In this document: positions 23,701 through 36,500 of the stretch, one piece after another
How positions within the stretch are numbered: position 1 is the stretch's first letter
Layout of the letters: every line of letters starts with the position of its first letter
Assembly (NCBI GenBank): GCA_013339895.1
Contig: JABACO010000002.1
Span: 9,022,924-9,086,923, forward strand
Source: Ephydatia muelleri
Lineage: Eukaryota > Porifera > Demospongiae > Spongillida > Spongillidae
Direction: 5' to 3'
DNA: 64,000 nt
Notes under the pieces: generated by a model
Database searches by the model: none
Told to the model about the DNA's origin: nothing
What the model saw: the letters and a program-made list of their open reading frames with translations, nothing else
Program-made: the position numbers and the translations under genes

Positions 23701-24551
23701 CATATGAACATCTACGTTAAGCAAGAGTTACATGTAACTTAATTTATCATTCCCAAATACATTTAACAAAAATCTTTTATTTTGAGCTGTTATTCTAGCT
23801 GAATACTCTAAGGCCTTTCTAGCATTCAAGAGTGTTTGGCAGTACTGTCGGTGGGCGTTGTGCCCAGCCATAATGTTGTAGAGGCACCAAAGTCATTGCA
23901 TGCTGCCTAGGCTGCAGATAACGGAGATAATGGAGTGTTGCACCAGCTACTGTACATCTGCAAAGGAGGAATGCCTGTACTATGTATGCCAAGCAACACT
24001 AGAAGATTTCACCCAGTTTGTTGGTGTATAAGCTTTCTACTGTTCAGTACTAGCCTGCATGATATGAGACTAATGCTTTCATATGTGACTGTATTTATTG
24101 GTGAGTGTTCATAGTGTGGTTCATGTGATCCCTGGGCTTTGTCATGCAAAGAAAAACTCCACATGGATTAAGTGAGTATATTCCAATTGCTTGCCTACTG
24201 TTAGACAAGGGTTTTGTATCATTGATAGCACATTTTGAAGAATAAATATTTTTGCATAAGAAACTATTCGAAATTCCATATCAAAGTCCCCCAACGTGCA
24301 ATATGTTCCACTTTATTGCTCGTGCTTTGTTGCACATATAAAGAGTGATCCCACCCTTTCTAACCTATTTTATTACACAACAGATTATTTTTCACGTTTT
24401 CATTACAGCTGCTTGAAGGGGAGCTGCCACTTGACACAGTGGACTGCCCCATGCCTGGCAGAGCTTGCATTGCCCCACTGCCATAGTGCAATGGTGTGCT
24501 GGAAATACTGCTGCCTGCAGGAGCTCTTGAACCACTTTCTCCTGAAGGAGG
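20788..24551 (-). CDS. 3' exons of the CARD-ankyrin gene: disordered Ser/Pro/Gln tail and charged C-terminus
   Basis: Exon 24551-24407 is Ser/Gly/Pro-rich and ends with donor GTAATG in phase 1. Exon 23329-23294 is a 36-nt micro-exon (ILNDFNTLGND). Exon 22747-22112 holds repeated Pro/Gln/Thr segments (SQTQTPSNEIL, SQTQSPENELL, LTPSESLPQTQ). Exon 21440-20788 is rich in Lys, Glu and Ala, then ends in a more ordered Cys-containing stretch before the stop. If exon 22747-22112 were not spliced at 22112 it would stop at 22101-22103, an alternative shorter ending. The small exons rest on phase and splice consensus only. Confidence 0.6.
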
Positions 24552-27500
24552 CTACATGTAGATAAAAATAAATTAATATATTATAAACACTTCATGTACG
24601 CTTATATATGCAACATCGAACTAGGATACGTAAACTTTAACCATGCAAGTGTGTCAATGTTATTATGCAATGCTATCTACTACATTTGAACTTGGTTTAT
24701 TGGGCGAAAGTGACATTTACAGGATTTTGTACACCAATTTAATAATGTAGCCATATAATAAATCTCAAGCATCTTATACAACTAGTTCAAGTTTGTTAAG
24801 TATCAAATTTCCAATAGTATCATACGTATTTTAGAAGTGATGATTATATAGCACAGGGGTCAATACACCTCATTTGACAAAGCAGATGGACAGCACCTCT
24901 CAGATTTTGATGCAACTCCCATATATAGTTGTCTTCATAAAAGAAATTTCAATAATAATAATATTTATACACATATACATACATACATACATACATACAT
25001 ACATACATACATTACATACATACATACCCTGACACACTGAGACACACTAGCTATGAAAGTTACGATGATGAAATATCCCCCTCCTGAAGGGAACATCCAC
25101 ATCGTAAGAGGAGGGCTCGGGCATTGGCTCGCACAAGAGTCAAATTAAGGCGGCCGTACAGGCTGCAGACAACCTTGGACTTGGGGGAGTTGGTCCTTGT
25201 GGCAAGGTATGATGCGAGCCGTGAAAAAGCTAGCACCGCTTCGCTGCCCCAAGCTCCATATGACTCGGCCACAAGGGGAATACACGTCCACCCCAACTCG
25301 GAACACTTGGCATCATTGGCAGAGTGCTTCCATAGCTCAGCGGCAACCGCTGCTGACCCTGCTGTGCGACCCGCTTCAGAGATAAAGGTAGGGTTAAGCG
25401 GAGACACCACAGTAAGGTCAAAGGCAGCAGGCTTGCCACAGAGCCAATTGGAAGCTAGGATGTCAGCAGGGCGTGTGTTCCAAAGCTCATGTCCTAGTCC
25501 ACTACCAGCCTCCGCCTTGGCGCTTATGCAGGCACGATGGTAGGTCTGAAGCACTACATCCCTGAGCTTGTTGTGCCTGGATATAGCATCACCACCTCTC
25601 TTACATGTTACTGCATGGTGGCTTAGGGGATCCAAGGGATGTTCTGGACACAATGCACAGGGAGGTGAGCCAGGTGAGGTGTTTAGCCCAAGCCACCACT
25701 TGATGGCCATTTGGTGCTCGTTGGGGTCTAGGCTTAGACCCAGGCCTGGAGATGGTACTACAGAGAGACAAGCGGAGGCATGGAGAGAGGACACAGACAG
25801 GAGACGAGCCTTGTCAGCCACAGAGCTCTGGGAAAAAAGAGAGTTAAATTGAATGTTTTCTAATGCAGCTGATAGAGTGTATTGTCGGCAAGGAGAAGAT
25901 GTAAGACTGTTAATATCAATTGCACTCTCAGGGGGAACACACCTGTTGTTCATATAAGAAGACATTTGACCATTTATTACTTTAATAACCTTAATGGTTT
26001 AGGAGATATGCATTGCTGAACAATTAATCACGTTACTGATAAGCTCAACTTTGAAATGCCTTATCTTTATCCCCACTTTGAACATAGTTGCATGTTTGAC
26101 ATCAAATCCAAAATCTTAGGATTTACAATCAATATGTGATATGCATTTTGGAGGGAAGTCAAAGGGTTAAACATTAAATCAGTTTATAACAGAGATTTCA
26201 CAAATACTGTATGAAGAAGGTTGATAGTCGCCACTTTTATTTTACCAGTGTGGATACAACATTGAACTTAGTGTTTTTGCAAAATAAAAATGTTGATTAT
26301 GAATAACCCCTGAGAACCTCAAATGGTTTTATGTGCAACTGCCATTTTGAGTGGATTTAACATTGTGTGGCTAAGTGGGTTACATAACATTCCAACCTCA
26401 GCAATTAAAACTATAACGTAAATTTACATTATAGTTTTGATTGCTGAGGATGGAATGTTATGTAACCCACCCATTTAGCCACACTTATTGTTAAATCCAC
26501 TCAAAATGGCAGTTGCACATAAGACAATTTGAGGTTCTCAGGGGTTATTCATAATCAACATTTTTATTTTGCAAAAACACTAAGTTAAATGTCATATCCA
26601 TACTGGTAAAAAAAAGTGGCGACTATCAACCTTCTTCATACAGTATTTTTGAAATCTCTGTTATAAACTGATTTAATGTTTAACCCTTTGACTTCCCTCC
26701 AAAATGCATATCACATATTGATTATAAATCCTAAGATCTGGGATTTGATGTCAAACATGCAACTATGTTCAAAGTGGGGATAAAGATAAGGCATTTCAAA
26801 GTTGAGCTTATCAGTAACGTGGTTAATTGTTCAGCAATGCATATCTCCTAAACCATTAAGGTTATTAAAGTAATAAATGGTCAAATGTCTTCTTATATGA
26901 AGACAACTATATATGGGAAGTTGCATCAAAATCTGAGAGGTGCTGTCCATCTGCTTTGTCAAATGAGGTGTATTGACCGACAGATGTCGCTTAAAGAACG
27001 TGTGCATGTATATGTACATGTACAGTATGTCAAAATTACTCTGGCTCACTTTGGTAAGGATGTTTGCGTCAAACTCATATGAAAAAATATATATATTGCA
27101 ATGGTTTCTTAAACTACAGAAGTTATACGGATGCAATATTTGATGAGTAAATGTAATATAGCCTATGAAATAACCAACATATACATATATAGCAGTGTAT
27201 ATACATACCTCTTTAAGTGAATTACTTAGCTGTTGCTGTAGTTTAGGTACAGAATTTGATTGTGACTGAGACTGTAACGGCTGATTTTGAGTTATTTCTT
27301 GAGGTGGAGGTTGCTGTGCTGAAAATTGATCACCTTGTTGCCTAGTTAGATTGCTAGCTTGTTGACTGGCTTGTTGATTCGTTTGTTGGCTGGTTAGTTG
27401 CCTAATTTGCTGGCTGGCTTGTTGACTACTTCTTTGGCTGGCTTGTTGACTGGTTTGTTGGCTAGCTTGTTGACTACTTTGTTGATTGGTTTGTTGACTA

Positions 27501-30500
27501 CTTTGTTGTCTGGCTTGTTGACTACTATGTTGGCTGGTTTGTTGACTATACAAGTCCCGCATGTTGGCAGGTGGTGCGCTTCCACCTAGTCTATGTCCTG
27601 ATGTTATGAAGCATAAAGGAACAATATAGGAAGTAACAAGATATAAAAATAAAAATATTATATCATTGGTATAGATGTAGGAATTGAATGCACCAATGGA
27701 GTAAAAAAGTAAGGAAGCAAGGATTATAGACATTTAGCAATAATGAATTTATACATAGAGACCTACGTTTAGCTAGTTCAAGCTCTATAATCACAGGATT
27801 TGCTAACCGTACAGTAGGTCTGTAAAAATCTCCATCAGGTACATGTAAGAACAGTACACAAAGTGCATGCCAGTACCGAACATGCATATGTACATGTGTA
27901 CTTTGCATGCATACATACTGTATAAGATACAATGGTGCACTGAGATTGTATATGTGCAAGTAGAGTACACTACAATGTACAATGTAACAGGTTCCTTGCA
28001 CTCACCTCCAGTGGTGGGCATTGTTGATTGACGCTCGGAACTATCAGTAGAGAACAGTTCACTGGAGGGTTTGTAGTATTTACCAATAACGATCGTCCCA
28101 TCAAAAAGATGATTGGCCACAAGGTCACCTAGGAAATGATAGGTTATTATGAATACACCCACATAATGCCTGCATGGGTTTTGCTAATAAATTGCTAAAC
28201 TTCTATTACTCTACTTAATTGTAGGTTTATAATGATCAAATGTTAAGGGAAACATCAAGACGATCATACAATCGAACAAAGAAGAGTTAAATATTACATA
28301 TATTTTCAATCATCAACTCGAGACATTGGTGTAGCGTTCAAACAAAGCCTGTCAGACATTTCACTACAATTTCTCCATTTTGTTCAATAGCCTGAGGCAG
28401 AAATTTGTTACTCTTATTACTGCAAATGCCATCCTTTTCCTTTGTTTCACTTACATGTATTCAGGGACTAGCAATTAATACCATGTGTTATTAAACAACC
28501 ATAACTCACTCTTTTATTAGTTAATTAGAAGAGCTGTTATTTACTAACTAGGCAAATACAGTTTACTAGTATGTACACTGTATTGTTATTGTAATGGTTA
28601 AGTAGCTAAATCCATTGCTCTCTGAAATTGCGACCAAATACATATGCAAGCATCTGGTGTAATAGCCATTCTACTATGCTAGTATAAAATAATGAATAGT
28701 AATAATTTAGCTTTGGTCATGTTCTTGTGTATTTTGTTTGTCAATAATAATAATAATAATGACATATAATTATATTTATTATTATAAAAATAATATATAA
28801 ATTATGATGCATTAATGAAATTGAATGGTGATGTGTATGTAAAGAAAATCGATTATCCATCCTTACCATCATACGGAAGGTGGTCAGTGCCCGGGATCTG
28901 AAAAACATGTATACAGGAAGAAATATACATGTGCATCACTACTTAGGAACACGTTGATGTACGCGTCCTTGTATGCACATGTGCTATACACAGAACAGCA
29001 AGTTGACAGTGTCTCACATGGTGAAAGGCTTCCATCAGCTCTGTGAAGAAGTCGACACTATTTCTTCCCATGTCGTTCAACACTTCCTGCACCCTAGCCT
29101 GAAGCGGATATGATACAGTGTACTACTGACACAAACATATACATGTACAGGATGAGATAGGTACCTTTGAAATGATGTTCCTTTGAATCAAGAAGGTCAG
29201 AACTGATGGTTCACCGTGAAAGAAATCCGCCACAAATTTACTTGGATCAATCTGATCAAGGATGCGACAATTACCTTTGATACAACAATCATCACATTGA
29301 CACATACAATGATATACTACCCAAGTAACATCTCTTTTAATCTGTGCATGTGAATGCGATTTTTAGGTCACATTTGAAGTACATGTATATTCAATTTAGA
29401 TACATGTACAAGGTGTTTCCCTGTTTTGGCTATAACTCAGTAATAATGCATTACTGGACTTTGTGTTACTGTTCAGTAAACATGTAAAAAATATGTTATT
29501 CAGAGTTTATTATTGCATATGGTTAATGAGCTAAATAAAGACTTTTGAAAACAAGTTTTTCAACCTGACTGTAATTTTTATGCAACCACTGGTTAGATAT
29601 CCTGAAATGCTGCGATTTTTTGATCAAATATTCTCCATCAAAATCTATTTGGTTCAGTCATACATATAAATGTATACGCCATTTTGACTTTCAGTTGCTT
29701 CTTGAGTGCTTAACTGTAACTGAGATACCATATCTGATGCTGGCAGTGCTCATTTTCTTGTCATGCCTGGTAATAGGGGTGTGGCCAGCATGGAGGTAAG
29801 AGAAGTCCTTGCTTATTTGGAGGACAGGGTCTACCTATTTAGCTTCCATGATAACATCATCAATAGTGACGTTCTGTCACACTGGGTCATGTAAGCCTGT
29901 CCCACCCTCGATGAAGCTTGTCCCACCTGCCCAACATGGAGATCTTAGAGTTCCCCATAGGCAAATTTGACTTCCGCAACAGTTATATTTCCCACACAGC
30001 AGCTTACATGTATATTGCATTAGTTGGTTCAACTGGATATGACCAGTCCACCAATGATCTTATCCACACCCTTAAAATTGAACACTTGTGCTGTGCCATC
30101 TGAAAAAATCTCCATTGGATTCCATTTTATCCACATCGATACAGATAAGGGATTGTCATCAAAATTAGATTACTATCAGTTTCATATCATGTTAATAGGC
30201 CTCAGTGGTTTACAAGGCATGCTTACTATCCATCTCTGCTCCTCATTCATTATCATGCATGGCTTTCAATTGCCCCATCAGAAGGTCTTGGCCTCCTCTT
30301 TGAACCAAATCAGCTCCATATTACCATCATATGGTAGCTTGTTTAGACACTTCATGATGCTTGCGATATTCCCTTTGACTGGATTCAATCACGGATCCCC
30401 AGGACAACCACATGATGCAAACGAGAGGAAATGTTGTACACTGTCATAATTTGTTGAGAGATGCATTTTCTGAATTTTTTCACTTGGTACACTTAAATGT

Positions 30501-33500
30501 CAAAGCTGAAGTCGGCAATAAACTCCAGTGGTAGGATGATTGAGGGGGCCACAAAGTGGAGGGCTGGATTTAAGGGACTCCTATCATAGCTAGAATTCTG
30601 GGAGCACTTAATCTGACCAAGTCATATATGTATATGAATATGTTCATTTCCTCCCAGCCCCATACCCAAAAGACAAAGAACACATCAGTGCCTTTTATCC
30701 CAACAGGTTAAACACACTCACTGATGTGGCACCATGGGTGTAGTATGAAGTGAAGAAGTCCACCAGCTGTGAATGGTGACATCTCTTTGCATGGTCTATC
30801 AACCAGTCACACTATGTGGGGGAACAGCAATTCTTTTGAACATAACATCTGCAGATCATGCATGATGAGCTGCACACAAGTTGTAGGGTCACACAACAAA
30901 GGCTTCGTTTAATTTATATACAGTAACAGATATCAATACATCGATGAAGTTTCAATACCAAGTATCCTTACAGTGTACATTACACTGTAGTATAGATTTT
31001 AAAAAGTCAGCTAATAGCATGCCACTGTATAGTGTAGTCAATGTTGCAAAGGGTCATCATATTTGAATTCAGGCTAAGAGCGGCCAAAAGGACAAATACA
31101 GTACTAATGTGTACTTCCATTCTCTGTGTGCCTATGGTTGCCTTAGGGTACGCAGTGGAGATGTTTTGAGCCAGCTACGTGCACCAGACCCCTTATAGAG
31201 ATGGCATTACAATGTCTCAAAGAATTGTGCACATATGCAAAGCTGGTACAGTGTGAATGCCCTTTTTTCTTTGTTGACTGATGTACACGGTGGCCTGATT
31301 CTTATCAATACTGTTCCACGGCTATAGCACTGTACATACTTGCCATACACTTTGGTATATATGCAGAACAAGGCAGATACTCCAATGTTACAGATGTGTA
31401 AAAGTACAGTAAATGTACTGTGAATGTACTGAAATATACAGTGCACATGTTCATTATCATTATTTTTACAAATCCATTGAATTGAAACTTACACTTCTGT
31501 TGTTCAGAGCAGCCTGCAGACACACTTGTGCAAACTCATGAAGGATCTCAATCAACTTGTGGGCCTCTTGCCCCAATCCCTCACTCTAGAAAAGAATGGA
31601 GATGGATATATAAAGAAGACAGGAATACCAAACGCAGTACATTAGTAGCACCTCTGAAACTACAGTAAGTGCACTGTAACTGTCCCAGTATTAAGTACTG
31701 TATATATGTGTCATCTAAACACGTACATGTACATTTGTGTACACATTATGTACATGTGAAGTGAAAATTATGATGTTTATTTTTTAATTAACGGTGCAAG
31801 TATATGTATGGTTTGATGTACTCATGACCTCTTACATTGCCTGGGAATGAGGCATTTTGATTGGGGGGGTGGGGGGTGGGGGTGTGTGTTAAAGGACACA
31901 CAGTGCAAGTCCTTACCATCAGGTGGTGATCATCATCGCCACTACGATACATAGAACGGCTCCGGGCTGGCTGCCGTCTTGCGGGAGGTAATGCTTGCAC
32001 TGCCTGAAATAGCTGTGAAGAGTGTGACATTGTGAGATACAGTACATGCATACAAAGTACTGTATTGGTATATATACAAAGTATGCATATGCATTTATGT
32101 ACACCTACTGTACACATCATGTACCCTACTGGTACCTGCATGTGTACATGAATGATTATGCACACTTCACAAACACACACTGTATACCACACACATAGAA
32201 ATTGGGAGGTACACTGCACATACATGTATACTGCACATGCACTCGTATACACTGTAGATGTAATGAAAAGCTCATAAAAAGAATGTTACTTAGCTATAAC
32301 ATAAAGTGATTGTCCTCATATGGTGTGCACTAAATAAAAACAAAAATTACTGTAATACTGAAGCTGATATATTCACAGATCTTCTACAGGTTATGCATAC
32401 TGCACAGGGAGTACAATCTAAACACATCTACACACATTTTCACATACAAATCTCACAGACACATCATGTACAGTAGATTGTACAGGGTGCACAATATGCT
32501 ATAGCATGTGGACACCTGTACAGTGAACACTCACATCATCTATGCCTATTACAGAAGGTGCCATGCCTGGCAGAATGGCCCTTCGTGGTGCATCCATCAG
32601 AGACGGTAACTGCAGGTCAGAAGGTCATGCAAACAGATCAGGTCATCACTACACGTGCGCTTCTTTGCTCAAGCGCAACAGTTACACCCGCGATGCCATG
32701 ACATACAATGTTGCATGAATATACCATCCAGTCATGCTTACATTGGTAAGAAAATTGGGCCAGCCAAATTTGGTGGATGTGGACACCTACAGCGTATATG
32801 TACCTGGCATGGGGTGCATATCTCCTCCGACCAACTCAAGACAAAGTCATGCACAGCAGCACATGCAGATACGTATACATATCAGTTTACTGTGATGTGA
32901 TCGAACACATACATGCTTCATGTACATTGTATACTTGTGGATGACAATAACACACCTACATGATCATTATTACACACAAGTGTGCGTATATATTTTTTGC
33001 AATTGATTACCACGACTGAGAGCAAGCTAAAATGAGTACATTATTTTCTCCCATAGTTTATACATACACAGCAGCATATGAGCAACACATCTTTTTAATA
33101 ATGTGCATGCAGCCACGTAGTAAGAAAGCTCACATGAGAATCAGGACCTGACATTTGGGATGAAGAGGAAGGCCCTTGAACAGCCCCAGCCCCAATGCTC
33201 TGCAATTAGAAAAAAGTGTGTAATGCAATACAAAACACACGCACACAGGTACATGTACATGTACATTAAATGCACATGCACACCTTAAACATCTTCTCCA
33301 AACGCTCTCCTGTACAATGCTGCATTGCTGCTTCACGCATCTTGTCCTGCCCAGGAATAAAGTGCGTGCCAAACCAGTAAGCAAGTTGTTTTCTCCATTA
33401 GACACAAATTGAAAGAGTGAATAGTGCAAAGCTCCAAGACACACATTCACTGCACACATACATGTACAGTACAATGCACACACATAATACACTACACACA

Positions 33501-36500
33501 CAGTACACTGCACACACACAGTACACTGCACACACACAGTACACTGCACACACACAGTACACTGCACACACACAGTACACTGCACCCACACAGTACACTG
33601 CACACACACAGTACACTGCATCCACACAGTACACTGCACACATACACTACACATACAGTACACTGTACACACAGTACCTTTCCTTTGCTTGAATTCAGTA
33701 ACACAACAGCGCAGTTGTCATGACGATGCTTCAAAGCTGCCTCAAAAGCCTCCAACAGCTACAGATGGCATAGAAGAGCAGTTAGGTAACAACGGTGAGG
33801 ATATATTGTAGGTGGTGATGTGGAAACATGGAGAGAGAGATGAAAGAATGAACAGACAGTATTAACACAGCATGTACACATTGCATGTACCGTACATGTA
33901 CCGTACATGTACCGTACATGCACATTACATGTACTGTACCGTAAGCAAAGATATCCATTATGCATACATGTACATACATGTACATGTAGTTTGTGATATT
34001 AAAAGCATAATAGCTCTACACTGCAGTCTACTTTATTAGAACGTGAAATATGATTATGTAAGAGTACTTGAAGTCTTGCTGACAGCTTGCTTTGTAGTGA
34101 TAGTTGAAATTAAAACAAAACAAATCAGGCGGTTTATAAGCACATCACAACAACCTGATTATAACTACACACTGTAATGTAGGTAGCAACATGAGTTTTA
34201 TTAAACCATGAACACAGGCTGATAACTTGAAATACATAACAAGAGATGAATACACAAAGCCTCAATGACAGCATGCACGCACAGCAAATGTACTGTACAC
34301 ATAAAAGAGGGTACAAACCTCATTCTCTGGAATTTCACCGTTGGTGACGATATAATCAACCACTTGCACATCGCCCCCCATCGCTGCAAACACAATGGGA
34401 GCCTTCTCCTCCTAGATGAGAGGGCAGACATGCACTGTACTGCATGCAAATTAAAATTGATGCAAGCTACATGCACATGTACTTATACATGTATGACACT
34501 ATATGTAGTGTGTCCCCCCCCCCCCCCCCCCCACACACACACATAAAGCTGTTTTATGAGCCGTTCTTTGACTGTGGATTATTTGTAAGACACGTTTTAC
34601 TGCCCATTTTGGACTACAATAGCACTAAGTAGCTGGTGTCTCACAATTTGTTATCATAACATGGCATCATAATAACATTCATTAGGTAAAAATCACAGTT
34701 CGAGTAAATTAAAGTGAAGTGTTATTTTATTTATAAAGCAAATCTTGCACTGTGAGAAATCAAGCATCTTAATTACACATCATGATTTGTTTTTTGAACT
34801 TCTTCACTAACCAAAATGAATTGCGCAAAAATATTTTTATTACACCCCAAGAAATTGACAATTATGGACTACTTATTTGAAGCATGAAGTCCTAAATGCA
34901 AATTTGACTTCACTTGGTTTAAGATATTAACATATGGCTTCACATGGATCATCATCACTTGAAACGTTCAACATACATACAAGTGCATGAGGAACGAACT
35001 ACTATAGTTTCTCACAATTCAAGATTTGAATAACTCAATTTCCGCATAACTTTATGCAAATTGTAGCAGCTGAATAAAGGCCAATTTTTTGGGATTGATT
35101 TGGAGTTACACTTTACAGAAGGAAACTGCACAACTTTTGAAATGCACACACTTGCTGAAATTATAGCTGAGCCTCAAACTGTTCAATAATGACTGGTCTG
35201 TACACTAAACACTGCCTTCCATTTGGTTCCTACCTGTGACCCTGCAGTCAGTTTCGCTCCCTTCTCCTTCAATAGCTTCACGAGGGGGAGGTTTCCGAGG
35301 TATGCAGCATCAGAGAGGGCAGTGCTTGACATAGAGGTTATGTTCCCACTGACGCTATAGGGGCCCGACTGGGAGAAAGAACAAGTATATGAGTCCAACT
35401 GAGCCAACATAAAGAGTGATTGCCACTTACCCTGACGGAGCTCAGATCAGCACCTTTGTCCAACAACAGCTGCACAATGTTCTGGTGGTTGTCAAGGACT
35501 GCAGCCATCAGTGCTGTCGTGCCATCCTGAGGAAGGAAATAAAGGGAGGGATGGCGTGACGAGGGAGGTTTGAGGTGAGGAGGTAGAAAACCTTTCAGTG
35601 AAAAAATCTACATTAAAATGAATTCCAATCTCTATTTGCTGGTCCTTTCTCAATTGGTACAAAAATTTATATTGTACTAAGTGACAAGTTTAGAAGTGTT
35701 TTTAACCTCTAAGAACATTTGCTATACATTTACATTTACATGTAAGAGACCATCACATCCTACATGTATATGCACAAGCTCATGTGAGGTGACTCGCTCA
35801 CCTTGTTTGCAAGGTTCACATTGGCCCCAGCTGAGAGCAACAGCTCCACGGTGTCCACATGGCCTCTGGATGCCGCAGCAACCAGAGGCCTCACTGCACT
35901 CTGTGGGTGTCCATTGGCCGATGCCCCAGCTTGAAGCAGGAGAGAGACGGTGCGCTTCGCTGTCTCTTTCAACAAACCAGTTGCTATGGTCAGAGGAGTA
36001 TTGAATCCATCCTGCACACAGGGAAGTAAATAGTGGGGAGGGGAGATCGAGGGAAGGGTTATTTCTACAAAGAGATGTGTATTGTACATGTATATGTATG
36101 TACACATGTATATATGTACAGTATTTGTGGGCAGTAAAGGAATCACTAATAAGACCTACACAGAGGAAGAAAATAGTGATTTACAGCAACATGTAAACAT
36201 GTAAGCTTGCACAGCAGAAATGAGTGATGTAGAGAAGCGTGCACATGCGCAGGTACATACCTTTGTGGGAACATCTACATGTAATTGAGCTCCCTGTTGG
36301 ATCAGGTAATTAACTATGTCTGGTTCTTCCAGGGTGTTCATTAAATGGAGACAAGTCATTCCGCACTAGAGTGTGAAATAGGAATAGCTATTATAGATAT
36401 GTACAGTACACTACCTTAAACAAAATGAGACACGTAGCAGCCTAAAAATGAACTGAATGTACACGCACGAAGATAATGAACACCTGCATAAAGTACATAC

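Larger units (their letters stand above)
24940..25948 (-). mobile_element. 5'-truncated RLE-type LINE fragment inserted in a palindrome arm
   Basis: The insertion splits the left palindrome arm and is flanked by TTCATA (24934-24939 and 25949-25954). The uninterrupted right arm shows the empty-site sequence. On the minus strand it ends in a (TATG)n tail (24960-25028), typical of non-LTR retrotransposons that end in microsatellites instead of poly(A). The 5' end is truncated within the coding region. Confidence 0.8.
24857..26978. mobile_element. Large, almost loopless palindrome (foldback) interrupted by a LINE
   Basis: The arms run from GGTCAATACACCTCATTTGAC (24857) and to GTCAAATGAGGTGTATTGACC (26978). 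The symmetry axis falls at 26422/26423 inside GTAAATTTAC. Without the LINE at 24940-25948 each arm is about 550 bp with only scattered mismatches. It lies in the intron between exons 27597-27209 and 24551-24407. Its sequence resembles the foldback at 42.39-43.86 kb in several blocks (for example CAAAATAAAAA ... GAACC and AAGGGTTAAA ... TTATAACA), suggesting one family. Confidence 0.85.

Noticed and set aside
30024-30449. 141-codon plus-strand open frame, considered as retroelement polymerase
   Set aside because: No reverse-transcriptase, protease or integrase motif could be identified; it lies in an intron on the opposite strand.
33130-33672. 180-codon minus-strand open frame rich in VQCTV repeats
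   Set aside because: It reads the 16-bp minisatellite and overruns two true exons (33346-33284, 33199-33134) in the wrong frame.
35722-36105. 127-codon minus-strand open frame over the ankyrin exon
   Set aside because: It is in the alternative frame; the frame giving LLLQAGAS and VDTVELLLSAGANVN is the ankyrin-coding one and has splice support.
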